Shown: positions 23,921 through 36,885 of the stretch, piece by piece | Layout of the letters: every line of letters begins with the position of its first letter | Numbering within the stretch: the stretch's first letter is position 1 | Translations under genes and position numbers: made by a program | From: Crambe crambe | Lineage: Eukaryota > Porifera > Demospongiae > Poecilosclerida > Crambeidae | NCBI GenBank assembly: GCA_963924555.1 | Contig: OZ004581.1 | Coordinates: 9,401,338-9,465,337, forward strand | Reading direction: 5' to 3' | DNA: 64,000 bases | The notes under the pieces: generated by a model | The model's input: the letters and a program-made list of their open reading frames with translations, nothing else | Databases searched by the model: none | Told to the model about the DNA's origin: nothing

Positions 23921-26571
23921 TGATCAAACTGCTATATTTTGTTTTGAACTCTTGTATCAACTGTTCAATGTATGGGAGAGTCTACTAGTATGGTCTAGTG
24001 CATGCTTGCTAGCCTTGCTAGAGCCCTTTCTTACCAAAGTGGGTGTGGTTTAGGGATGATGCTATCTGTCCCAAAAAGCGTCCTTTAGGGGTCCAAAATG
24101 TCCCCTTACATGGGTGTGTCCCCTCCCCTATGTCCTATAGGGGTTTACATCCTTTATTTTCCCAGACATCTTTCCTGGGGGTCAACGGGCCGGCATGGCA
24201 GCTAATATTATTTTTCAGAGAGCAAGCCATAGATGCCTGTATCAGAGCATTTTACACGATCCTATTTTACTTCTCTACACAAAGAAGGTATGCTGAAACC
24301 TCAAGATTGACAAAGAAGGCTTGCCTGATCCATATGGTACCTGGAGCTAAGTGGATTGATGATGTTTAAGGGGCCAAGCATCCAGTTTGGAGATTTTAAT
24401 TGATAGGAATCTGTCCTTTTTCTTTGCTGTAGGCCGCTTAGTGCAGCCTATTGCACAGCAACTAGAAGGCATTCTTCAATACAGCTAGCCAGCTTCAAAG
24501 CTTCTGCCCTACGTAAGAACAATTTTTAGGTAAGGATCATCATACCTTCTACAGTATCATGTGACTACACGCCCGTACCCCCGACAAAAAATGGTCTATA
24601 CATACATACTCAGGACACTAGAACCTGTCAAACATACAGGTACGTGCACTTCATACCAATACAATTCACAATGCAACCTGCTGATAGTGGGGGGGGGGGA
24701 TTCAATCTTGTACAGCACACCTCTACAACTGAACAGCAGACACACAACTGGATACTCAACTGGTGGCAAGAACTTGCGTATTTACCAAAAAAATGAGTAA
24801 GCTTTCCAATGACCTGCAGCAAAACAGTGATAAAGAGTAACCAAGTAGGTAAGTCACCAACAAACAAGTCAACCCGAGAGTTATGTAGACACACATGTAT
24901 GCAGAAAGCACGGGCTGGCAGCAGGACACATCAGGTATACACATACACATGTCGTAACAAAGACCACCTATAGTTCCTCCCAGTCATACACATAGCCGGG
25001 CAGTACAGTACATTACACTTTACATACCTCAACACAACAGGACAGGCTAGCTTGGCTCTGTTTGAATGAAGATTTTATTGTCAGCGGGACCTGGAGGAGA
25101 CAATACTCTTCCGGCACCTCCAGATGTGGCCTGAGAATAGTCTGGTGGCGCTGGCACAAGTGTAACACTCAAAATGCCCATAGGAATTACTTCCAGATTG
25201 AGGGGAGGGCTTCTTGAGGATTTAAAAACAGACAAAAAACAAACCTAAGTCCATTGCTACAAATCATTGGTCAGTGAAGTAGGAACTTGTGTTCTTCTAC
25301 TGCAAAACCCACAGAAATTTCCATGGCCATGTGAAGGCCAACAATTACATCACATCCATAACAATGGGGACATAGAGCAGTGTGTGTGTGCAATGCATGC
25401 TAGTCTGGTTCATGTCAGGTATGAATAGGGACACTATTGTCTGCCTCAGCACAACAAGTGTGCTTGCTTGCACACCAATTAGTCCAACCCAGGGGGCAGC
25501 ATACCTGATCAGTAGCCAATTAACTAACCACACACTAATTAACGTTATTTAACCACAAAAACCTGAAGTATACTCCTGATCTCAAATGTGTGTAGCTGCC
25601 TTTAGGAATTGGCCTGGACTGGAAAATTGATTGGATAAAAGAAACATATCGTGTGCCTGCATGACTGTTATTATAAGCACTAATAATATTATAGCATAAG
25701 TCACTATAATAGTCACAAATTAGAATATACAAACAATTCTAAGGACTTCCTAAATTTTTATTATCTTTAAAACACCAAGACAGGTGTTATCATGAGTCAC
25801 ATGACTGATGGTCAGGATTTCTACAGACAAGATTTATTCATTGGTGAGTGATTGACCGATGCCCCACCCCTCACTTTTAAATGCACAATCTCATAGCTAA
25901 TAGCCTGAGGGTATACAATGGGTTAGCCAGTGACCTCTATCATGCCAACACCACTTCACCTGGGGATATGGCAGACCACAGCCCCTTGGCTTGGGTTCTT
26001 TGATTCAGACCACAGCCCCTTACGTACAGCCTTTTTGCTAGAACAAAACTTAAGCACAAAATTGAAGCCCTTTTATCTCACAAGTACTTTTTTTAGCACA
26101 TACCTCGCAGGGACAATCATCATACGATCATCATACGATTTAATAGAAAAATAATATATCATAGAGATGCATGATGTGTAAGTGATTATTGCACACAAAA
26201 GAAGTGATTGATTGGTGAGGTAATAAGACAGTGTGATAAGCGTATACCTGCATTATGTATAAACAATATAAAATGATTGGTGAGACACTGTGATAAGTGA
26301 TAGATCGGATTAGCTAAGTGATACCAGTAAAGTATAAAAAAAGGGAAGGGAGGGAAAGTCATTTATAAAATATCATCAGCCTGTGACTTTGCAGTCTTCT
26401 GTACAACAAAAATCAATAGAAGGTATATTTATTCACAACACAGCTGCTCAAATTAATGAGTTGCAGACAAGACCGCACAACATGGAATGAGGGATATTTG
26501 GGAGGTTCAAGGATGCGTAGTAGATACATGCTTATACTTACTGTGTGCCCGTTCCATACAAGACGACCATC

Positions 26572-27334
26572 AATTCACTAGCAGCACCATCTTGGCTTTT
26601 TCCTTCTTCACCATCTCTTCTCTTAACTTCCTCCTCTCTTTCAACCTCATTCCAAACCCAGACACAAACTCACTCCTCCCTCCTCCACTTCCACCTCCTG
26701 TCTCTCTCGTGGCCCTCACAAAGCAACTCTTCAGGAAGTCCATCTCTCCCTCGCAAAGAGGAGATGAAGCCTGATGAAAAGACTTCAAGCACACTGGCAA
26801 AGTATTGGAACATAAGGACAACCAAGACGATTTATGTAGCAATTCTTGAGCACTATTTCCACCATCACTCAATAGTGCTAGTTCATTTTTCTCACTAACT
26901 AGCCTTTTTCCCATTTCTTGTTGAGGAACGTAAAACCTTTCTTGGGGAGTGACTTGTGTGCTGGTATATCGAAGTAATTCTACAGGATTGGGAGAGAATT
27001 GTGGAAGATAAGATTGTACATTTCGATAGAGAGGGTTGATGGTTTTTACACCGAATATGTCGATGAGCGTCAAAACATAGCGATACGAGCACTTTGAAAG
27101 GTCACGTGATGAGGATTGGTTTGGTAGTACTTCTTTGCAACTTGATAGATGAATCTGTAGGTAGAAATAATGATAAACTCTCCAGTAGATTGTGTGTAGA
27201 GCCAACCAGATCTTACGGTACAGGATTGGTGCCAACCATGGATATAAGATCTTATGGTATAGGATTGGTGCCAACCATGGACATAAGATCTTATGGTATA
27301 GGATTGGTGCAAGTGGATAGAACAGAGCATGCAA
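26572..27334 (-). CDS. Right-copy version of the unrecognised minus-strand coding region
   Basis: Same frame and same stop as 5774-6536. Differences are a handful of substitutions (for example one E to K and one W to C in the SSWLSL/SSPLWEGE region). The basic 5' ORF is at 27715-27941 and the proline-rich candidate 3' exon at 25047-25235. Both copies have kept the frame open while the neighbouring SLU7 copy has not, which argues weakly that this stretch is translated. Confidence 0.4.
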
Positions 27335-28517
27335 TTTATTGAGTATAAATTTCGTACTTCATTAATTATCAAGTACTTATTAAAACATGCCAGGCTAACT
27401 GAACTATTATGATTTGCCAACCTTCAATTGTTTGGGAAGAACCACATGATCACAGAATGAACACACCACCAGTGGGACTGCAGGAACAGATTCATTGTAT
27501 CTGGCATATGGAAGTTCAAGTACCTGCAGGGGATCAGATGCAAAGAGGCTGACACTATAGTCCCTGGCTTCTCTAAAACTTTCCATACAATCACTATATA
27601 TATAGCACTGTTGTATGTAGTACAGTAATAATTATGTATTAGCTAGCTATACCATGTTCATGTTGTGTACATGCATAACAAGCTATACGTACATGTCATG
27701 TATTAAGGAACAAGCTATACTGAACGAGCTCTTGCTGAACAAGATCTTTTTATCTTGCTGTCTATCCATCTAGCAAACTGATCTATCGTTCCAAGTATCC
27801 TCTCACACTTTAAGATAGCTAAGCGCTCTCTCTGACTTACCCTGGCTAGTTCTCTATTTGATAGCCCTGTATTTCGCGATCGCCAAGCATTGTGATCAGG
27901 CAGCTTCTTTGACTTTGTATAGCGAACTTTCTTGCAATTAGACATGGCTGGCATGCTGGACAGCTGGTACTGGAATCCCTGGTACTCATTTGAGCATATA
28001 GCTAGAGTGTTTGGCTTACAAAAAAAAGCCACGTAAAAAGCGCGCCAATTCTTGTGGCCACACCTTTCTTTCATTTAATTACATTTTTTCTTACACCAAT
28101 TAATTACATACGGGTATGCGCAGTTCTTGAAGTGCATTTTAGGCAAGATCGAGCTAGGGGGAGGGGCTTCTTGAGGATTTCAATAAACAAACAATCCATC
28201 GCTACTTGGTCAGTGAAATAGGAACTTATGTTCTTCTACTCAAAACCCACAGAAATCTCCATGGCCATGTGAAGGCCAACAATTATGTCCCTACATCACA
28301 TCCATAACAATGGGGTACCAGGGACACTTGTCTGCCTCAGCACAGCATGCGTGCTTGCTTGCATACACCATTACAATCTGACAGCTTTATTACAACAAAA
28401 AAGTAATAGGATTTTTTTAAAAAAAGTGGTGCTCCAAAAGATTATTTGTCAGTAAGTTGATAGAAATGGCAGATGCTGATATATGCAGCAGCCATGGTGT
28501 CCTCTTATGATGACTGA

Positions 28518-31500
28518 CTATAGATATGCGGCCATAGGGTCCTCCTGTCGTGCTCTCTTCAGCTTGTAAGCTTCCATCTCCTCCTCAGTAGGTTCCCGAC
28601 ACTCCCCATCCCTCTTCAGAGAGTTGTATGGTCTCTTCCTCTCATCCACAGCCAACAGTCGCTCCATCTTCCTCTCTCGTTCCTCTTCAGCCAGTAGCGC
28701 CTGAGGGAGGGAGGATATTTGTCACTCTTTAACAGACAAAGTCCTTTATAGCAAGGTGTCATTTAATACACAAAGCACTATGGTGGGACACCTTTACAAA
28801 GAGGTGTCCTTTATTTGGAATGTGAAGGTTCCACTGTAGAACATGAGAGGAGATACAGTGGACTCCCTCTAATCAGACCACCTTTGGGGCCAGCAGAAGT
28901 GTCCTGATTAGAGGGGTGGCCTCATTTCAGGGGTGGATCTATATACAGGGGTGCCCTCATTTTCAGGGGTCCGGAGTTCACTGTACACACTTCTGAAATG
29001 ATCATGACAAAATGTTAACCCCACCACAATCACACTTTTTGAAATTCTAATAGAAAACCTCAATATACATATTCAACCTTTAAGAGGCCACATCCTAGTT
29101 ACACAAATGATGCAATGACAACACTTGGCTCTTCTTAACCCCACCCACCTCAACTACTTTACCAGTGTTAATTGAAGCCTAGAGGTATACCCCAATGATG
29201 GAGCACACTTTAGAAGTTCACAGTCTTATAGTTAGCTGTAAAGATGTGCACATCATGACATGATAAGGTGACCTTTCTCATACATGTTACTGTACAGATA
29301 CAAATGCAACTTCTGTTCCAGAAAATGCCCTAATATGATAATGATCATAGCTCTCCTAGTCTTACCTGTCAGACATTGCTTGACCTACACTACACTAACA
29401 AAAACTGCTTTCATTATGTGACTATGGCCTGTCAGACATGTGCACAACTGCTTCTCTCCCAGACAGTTGAATCTTGGTACCTATTACTGGACTGCTTTCA
29501 TTGTTATTGTTGTTGTTGTTTTTGTTATTATTGTTTATTGCTATTCTTAATATCATCACTGCTACTGGTACAATATTCATTGGGGGAGAAAGAAATTAAT
29601 AAAGGAAGGGGGTGTCGTTTGTATCAAAATTAAGAAAAATGATAAGCATCACAATAACTGATTTATGTGGCATCTACCAGAAAGCCTGAGGCATAAGTGC
29701 ATGTTGAACATCACTTCAAATTATCCAATAGCCACATGGTACTCCTTTGATAGCTTGAGCATAAGCAAAATCCACATTGTCAAGGAAAACACACACCTCA
29801 TTATACACTACCTCAGAGGCAGCCTCTAGGCTAAACAGACTAGTTGATGAATCTGGTACCAGAAATATTGTGAGACCCTAAGTACATAGATAGACTGATA
29901 ACCCCCGCAGCAATAATGACAGGGACAATCACATGACTCACATGACCTTATTCTATAGCGTTCCCATAATATAAAAAGGTGTGTTGCCTTGGGAGACCCA
30001 AGGTAAATAGACGGGGCTGATATGTATAATCATCCAGGCTGCCTGAACCTGGCTGTACCTGAGGTTACCAAGGGCAACATATGAATACAGACACCAACCA
30101 GAAATAAATGCTGACACAGCACTGTACTGGATTCCATGTCCCAACCACATCACATTGTCTTAGGTCCATCCCCATATTTGCAAATACCACAAGGCTGACG
30201 AAAAAGGGGTTCCCTTTGTGTACAGAAACTGAGGAGCTGAATGTACCCCAGGCCTAGTACATCATTATTCTTTAGGCACCTGTCAGAATGATTATTGTTC
30301 ATTAATTCCTTGAAATGGATCCCAGCCATATTATACCAACACTTAAACTGAATTAATTGTATTACCAACTCACTTTTCTCAGTCTTTCTGCTTTCTCTTC
30401 TTCTTTCTTTGCTTCCTCTTTTTCTCTCTCTTTATGTGATTTGGAGTTCATTTTGGCACGATGTTGCTCTACTAATGACAGGGGCTTCCCCTCCTCCTCC
30501 TCCTCACTATCATCATCATCATCATCACTATGGTTACGAGCACTTCCCCTCACCTCAAAGGAACTGGGTCCACCCTAAAAGAAAAAATGTGTTGCAGTAG
30601 GAGCTTGAAACACAGTGAAGCCCAGACCACCCTATAATGAGATCCCCATCATGTTCCATCTGTCCCAACAGCATGCACCTATTCCAACTATTTGGACCAC
30701 TTGTTCCATAAGCTGTAACTGCTGATAATTTTCAAGTCATTCAGTCCAATAGCCCCCTGGCCCTCCCCTCCATTGTCCCCATTCCTCCTCTTATCTTCAT
30801 GGGCAGAGTCTTGACACTGCCTGTGGGCCACCAAATTGCAAAAGGAACTTGTCCATAAGAGGTAGTGGCTTACAAGGACCTAAGAACCTTGATCCTATCC
30901 AATCCATGCAGTTGTGTAAACCATAGAACAAAATGTATCCACTTATTCCCCCTCAAAAATTCCTGTACGAACCCTGTTTGTACTGCCTTTTTAGGCCACG
31001 GTGTGAGGGCTGTGTTTTTGTTTTTGCAGACAATTTGTCTCCCAAGGAGAGCATCCTCAGGTGGTATTATAATGACCACACATGTAAGGAGTCTTTCTCT
31101 ATACAAGTGCTCTTGCTGTGGCAATCTGACCACCCAATACCCCAAGGAGAGCATCCTGCTATATAATGTGATTCATGAATGCACCACATAACACATGTAA
31201 GGAGGGATTGTGTCATAACAGGTAAACAGATACTTGCAGAGCAGAGCCTACATTCTTTCAAGTTCACGATCTTGCAGTGGTGCCAAACCCATTAGCATGT
31301 GTGCACACAGATTTACATTCAGTGTTCATTCCATGGATCCTACCAGCCCCTGAGGACTAGCTGCTTGATTAGACAAGAGGCTTATTGACCCTGGACACTA
31401 CATTTTAGTAGTCACATGATTATGGTAGTGGTCTTAATATTCGATAAAGAGAGTATTATTTGATGGTAGGGAGATGTTGGTGGATGATACTTACCTTTGC

Positions 31501-31977
31501 TGTTAGTTTTCCAGCCTGTCCTGTGCAGTAGGACCCTTTGATCATGGAGTGACAGCAAGCATAACCCCACGACCCCTGGAACCAGTATGACCCCCAAACA
31601 CTCTGTATAAGGAAGAGATTAGGACAACTCTTGTGTTAGTCCAGTTTGGTTTAAGGTGTTTTGGATGGGGTGTTATAGAGGTGCTTAATTGTGTTATGGT
31701 ATTGGTAGATCTACATGGATGAGTGAACCTGGTCAAGACTGTAAGTCTCTCTTTCACTCCACCTAAGGGCTGTACTAGATAGAGAGAGACACATAGTACA
31801 TCACTCTAGATAAGCACACTACATCCTCATAGGTTATTTTTGAGCTTCAAATATAAAATCTTTTTCCCCTCAAACTCTCCAAAGTTTTTTTTGGTCAACG
31901 TGGTTTGCACACAAGATCCCTTTTTTGTTTCATTTTCATAATTAACTTGTTAAGAATAATTCAAGAAGTTTCACCTA

Positions 31978-32031
<54 letters not shown>

Positions 32032-34793
32032 TAACTTAATACTTACAGAGTGATTGTTTGGGAAGATGTCTTCTTCATAGCGTGACTTAGCAATGGCCCT
32101 CTCTTGTCCCTTGATGACATTGCCAGAGCGAGAATACTCCACGTAGTTCTCAGTCTGAGCCAACAACAGTTCCTTAGGCGGTGCCTACACATAACAAAAC
32201 ACACAGATAAATCATATCATATCCATATAAGGTAGCACATCAGAGCTCCAGCCATCACCCACAGAAATAGACAGTGTGCCAGCCAATAAAAAATGGTGGG
32301 TGCAATGAAGGTGTACTGCTCCACTCTTTGGATACTAGTTGAAGGGAACAGTTTTTGTTGACTATGTATGTATGTATGTATGTATGAAGGGTGAGTTTTA
32401 AAGCCATGGGAAGGAGTTCTACGTCATGTCATGGCGTGGGAAAGAGGTAATATTGCATCATACATTTCTTGCAGGAGTGTAGAGACCAGAGATATGAAAT
32501 CATCAAGCATTATAGCATTCATTTTAGCACTGATTTGTGGGAGTGTTAGACAGCTTCCAGGCAATGGGAACATTCAGTAAAATTCATGATTCCAATGGCA
32601 TGATGTCAATCTGCCAACACGTTAAACTGTTAGGGTTGTAATGGGTAGGGAACCCAGCAGGCACGAAAGAGAGTGAATAAAAGTTGTAAGGTCAGACTAG
32701 ACACTAAAACACCTCTACCCATTCTTGGCTTCTTTTACTACAATAAACTGTTGGGCTGTGGGGGGGTGTTTACTTTAATGTTTGCATCAACATATGGTGG
32801 AGATGACATGGGACGTACGTTCATTTCATGCAGAGGTAGGTAGGACACATACCAAACCATACCATGACCCCCCTCACTGCCTGACAATACCTGTACCACC
32901 TGCAGGCTATTACAGAAAACAGTCCAGACTATGGTCTCTATGAATATGACCCAATCCCACACTGTGATACACAGATGACTGGAGAAATGGATCCCTCGTC
33001 ACCCCTACCATAATGCATAGGAATAGGCACATACTTACTGAAAATCAGTGAAGCTTCTATTCAAGGAAAGGGATGTTAAGTGCCACCACTAGACCAATCT
33101 GCCCATGTGTATAGGGCAACACTTAACTAAAGAGTTTTGTAAGCCTAAGACTCAAGTGCAGTGTTATTACAGAGGCATAGAACCATATCTACCAAAGCCT
33201 AGTAAATAATGTGTTAGGAGCATAAATGTCCTGGAAATTTCTGCATGGAAACAGCATCTCTCTCTAATCTGACCCACCCTTGGGACACAGAGTATCTTGA
33301 TTAGAGGGGATGGCCCAGATTAGATGGATTTCACTCTATATGCAAGTGCAGGTGGATCCAACCTTTGAACATTTGAATCTATTGAGACCAGCAAACTTGT
33401 TAGAGAAGTGACTCTATCACAGTACACTACCAACCAATATTCAGAGATCTAATAGACATGATGTAATTTCTTGCCATCTGCTACATAGCTAGTTAGCTAT
33501 GTATTCCTGTGATAGGGTTGAGAATCCAGCAAACAGAAAGAAGCCAAGTTAATGATAAACATAGTTATAGGTGAAGACTGGACTAGCTTACAACGAACTT
33601 TTGGGATGTTTACATCAAATGTTTGCATCAACATAATAATTATGGGGACGTTTATTTCTTGCCACCTGTAACACAGCTATGGCGCACACACCACACCCAC
33701 ACCACAAGTATTATCCCAGCATCCCCCCTGCTGGACAACACCATACGTACCACCTGCAGGCTAGCCTCTGGAAAACAGGGGCCCCAGGCTCTATGAATAT
33801 TGCCCAATCCTACACTGAGCAAGCCTTATTGGAACTAAGTTCTCCACAGGTTTCCTCACCCTTACATGTTGTATTGGATAGAGAATATGTGAAGGTTTAA
33901 TGTCATATGTGAAGCACCTATTTAATTAAGAAAAGGTATAGAGTGTCACTTCATGGTAAATTGTATCTTCTGACTACATAAACAACAGATGGCAGAGTAT
34001 TCACATGGCCTATGTGTATAGTCACTCCACTGACTAAAAGAGTTTGTTGCTGTTTTCAGGAGCATAGTCAAGTGTCCCTGGCTGAAAGGACATGTAGATT
34101 GGACTCCCTTTAATCTGACCCACCCTTGCTGACCCAATAGAGTATTATGATTAGAGGGAATGACCCAGATTAGATGAATCAATCCACATTGACCAGTTTC
34201 AGACAAACACACAGCATAACCTTGAACCTCGACTCCTTTGATAGCTTGAGCACAAGCAAAATCCACATTGTCAAGGAAAACACACACCTCATTGTACAAC
34301 ACACATTGGGTCTCCCAAGGCAACACACCTTTTTATACTATAGAATAAGGTCATATGAGTCATGTGATTGTCCCTGTGCCCCTGTCACATGATTGCTGTC
34401 ATTATTGCTGCAGGGCTATCAGTCGATCTATGTACTTAGGGTCTCACAATATTAAAGTCCTTTTTATACAAGCTGTCCATAGTATAAACCATAAGAGCAG
34501 CCTTTGGAAAAAGATGAATGGGCAATTGGCAATATCTAGTCAAGTCACTTTGGTATCAAAAACTTCACACACAAATACTCTTTCTTACATGACATCACAC
34601 ACACACACACACACACACACAGTAGTACCTGAAGATACTCTGCACCTCCATAACGTTCCAGGATGCTCTGTTTCTGTTCAGATTGGAAACTGTCCTTCTT
34701 CACCTTGAACTCTTTGTGCATCACCTCAAGTTTGGTGGGGTCAGCAAGAGGGTGGATGTCATTGCCATGCTCATATGCCTCCCAGGCAAACAC

Positions 34794-34824
<31 letters not shown>

Positions 34825-36792
34825 AAGAGATTGGAGGGAGGGCAGGGAAAGGGAAGAGGGGTAGGAGAGGAGGGAGGGAGGAGGAGAGGGATTGAGATAT
34901 GAAAAACCTCATACAGTCCATTTAGATAAATAGTACATACTTTGAGTCCGAGCAAAATCTTTGATTTCACCTGAGGTCCTCACAAAGTTATCACCAGCAA
35001 ACTCCAACCTGCATACATAACACACATCAGATGTTTATATGCATTAAGTAAAGATGGATGAACTAGGTGAGCATTAATTAGAATAGCAATTAGAATAGCA
35101 TAACATTTACTGTGAAGGGTCTTTGTTGGTGTTCTTGTATGGATTGTCCCTCATGGAACGGGTCTTGGGGTCGTAGTAGGCGGAGTTACTGTCCAGGTTG
35201 CGCAGGTACTTGGCAGTGTCCTCTCTGATCCTTAGGTTCCTCACTGTTGTCCGAGTCTTCGGGTCAAACTTGGTCCCAGCCATGTCTGCCATGTCAGCAT
35301 ATTTCTCCTCGTCGGCATCACTACCATCACTGTCCTGAGCAGCCTCCTGCATGTCACATGATAGTCACATGATCCAACAGTAGCAGAGCACAATAAAGAA
35401 GTCAATTTTGAGTGGAGCCAGCAGTCCTTACTTGACTCAACACAAGACTCAATAGATCCAGGTCACACTAACCAGACCTAGTCTGCATGTCACATGATAG
35501 TCACATGATCAGTCCAGACTTAGCTAGCTAGCCAGACCTGGTCTTGCTTTCCAGACTATTGGATAGGGTCTGACAGTTAGACCTTCTGGTTGTCTAACTC
35601 TGCTTGGCATACTTTGGCTAGCATACTTTGGCTTACCAATCCTTTGTTTGGTAAAGGGTTGTTGACAAGTGAGACTGCTGTTCTTGGACCCGGCATACTC
35701 CCAATACATACATACATACATACATACATACATACATACATACATACATACATACATACATACATACCTTGATGGAGGTCTCGGAGAGTTTTCCTTCCAT
35801 GAGTTCAGATTGGAGTCTATCTGCTTTGAGTTGCCTCTTGGCCATCTCCATCTTGGCATACTCTTCCACCACAGCCTGGTGAGCATCAGGGTTGTACCCG
35901 TTCCAACGATCCCTCTTCCCATCGTATGTCAGAGTCAAGTTAGGATGCAGGTACTCATCGGGCTTGATGTCCTCACCTGTGAACTTTGCACCCACTTTAC
36001 GAGGCCTCTATAAAATGCATACAGATGATTATGCTGCCTTGCCTGCCAGCATGATAAGAAAAATGCCTGGTTTGGTTAAAGAAACATTTACAGGCAAATG
36101 CTATTGGGACAGGTACACTAGAAGTGTCCTAATGTAATTAGGGCAGGTACACTAGATATGTCCTAATGTAATACTAGAAATGTCCTGATATCATTTGAGA
36201 AGTCCAAAATTAATCATTTCAGGTATGATATTCTATAACCCGAATTCATTCCTTGTATTATTGCAATGGTAGCACACTCTGTACATGCCCCACCCACCTC
36301 TAGACAGTCCTTCTGTTTGTGCGTCATGGCACCACAATTTTGACACGCCCCTTTCCTGAACTTTGTGGATTTTTTCCCCTCAACGACTCCCTTCTTGTAC
36401 CAGTGATCAAGTGAGTCATACTTCACCTGCTTCTCCTCCTGTGGCCGCTGATGTGAAAGCGAGGGTCTGTAATATGGTAAAGGGTCGTCATGAATATGGG
36501 AAGCAAAATAGTCTTGATCTCAGAGACGATCTCAGAGACGTACACAGAGCACATTCATGCTTACCTGTTGAGACTTACATACCAAGGAGCTTGAGAAATG
36601 TACTGTGGTATGTGTGGGTTGATATCTCTGCAAGGAGGAAAAGGATAAAGACGTTCTTATTATTGTTTATTTTTCTTACTTTCCAGTTTCGTCGACTTCA
36701 GCTGGGGCTGTACCAGCCTTTCTTGCTTCTTCTAATTCCTTCTTCTTACGCCAGTCGTCCCTAGAGAGCTTCTGAGCTGCAGCTGCCGCCAT
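28518..36792 (-). CDS. SLU7: Pre-mRNA-splicing factor SLU7, intact, 11 exons, 560 residues
   Basis: Second-step splicing factor that acts with the spliceosome in 3' splice-site choice; nuclear. Exons on the minus strand: 36680-36792, 36565-36627, 36298-36466, 35768-36007, 35111-35346, 34941-35008, 34629-34792, 32047-32184, 31495-31602, 30374-30574 and 28518-28700. They sum to 1,683 bases and every junction is in phase. The order of features matches human SLU7. It begins with an N-terminal [14 protein letters not shown] box, followed by [14 protein letters not shown] zinc knuckle ([14 protein letters not shown]) and [13 protein letters not shown] come next. Later blocks are [31 protein letters not shown] and WGSYW, and an ERKRPYN...[10 protein letters not shown] tail ends the protein. 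It starts 93 bases from the divergent BORCS7-like gene. Exon 7's acceptor is preceded by a 29-base pyrimidine run (G on the plus strand). Confidence 0.95.
28856..28984. mobile_element. Right-copy version of the ACAGTGGACTCC element
   Basis: Same location in the last SLU7 intron and same ends as 8037-8166, with a few substitutions. It was inherited by the segmental duplication rather than inserted separately. Confidence 0.7.
31983..32029. repeat. (CT)n microsatellite in SLU7 intron, right copy
   Basis: About 23 units. The left copy at 11137-11162 has about 13. Confidence 0.95.
34229..34474. repeat. Insert in SLU7 intron 7, right copy only, built from another SLU7 intron
   Basis: The left copy runs straight from TTGAACCT to the CCATAGTATAAA sequence (about 13400-13415). 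Here about 246 bases intervene. The first part repeats about 29739-29810 in direct orientation (CTCCTTTGATAGCTTGAG, then CCACATTGTCAAGGAAAAC). The second part matches about 29866-30000 in inverted orientation (AGGGTCTCACAATATT at its end). It is therefore either a repeat-element copy or a templated insertion. Confidence 0.8.
34796..34824. repeat. Poly-G tract (29), polypyrimidine tract of a SLU7 acceptor
   Basis: On the minus strand this is a C run ending three bases before the AAG acceptor of SLU7 exon 7 (34629-34792). The left copy has only a short mixed G/A tract at the same place and uses TAG. Confidence 0.9.
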
Positions 36793-36885
36793 TATCACAT
36801 ACGGATTTGGATATTTAAGAAAGTTCAAAGGTCGGATTCGGATCGGATTCGGATATTTAAGAAGGTTCAAAGGTCGGATGGTAAG
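36793..36885. promoter_or_regulatory. Head-to-head SLU7/BORCS7 intergenic promoter, right copy
   Basis: This 93-base spacer carries two copies of GGATATTTAAGAA(A/G)GTTC with GGTCGGATTCGGAT between them. The left copy has one such copy and two CGGATATT units. Unit number has therefore changed since duplication. Confidence 0.6.
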
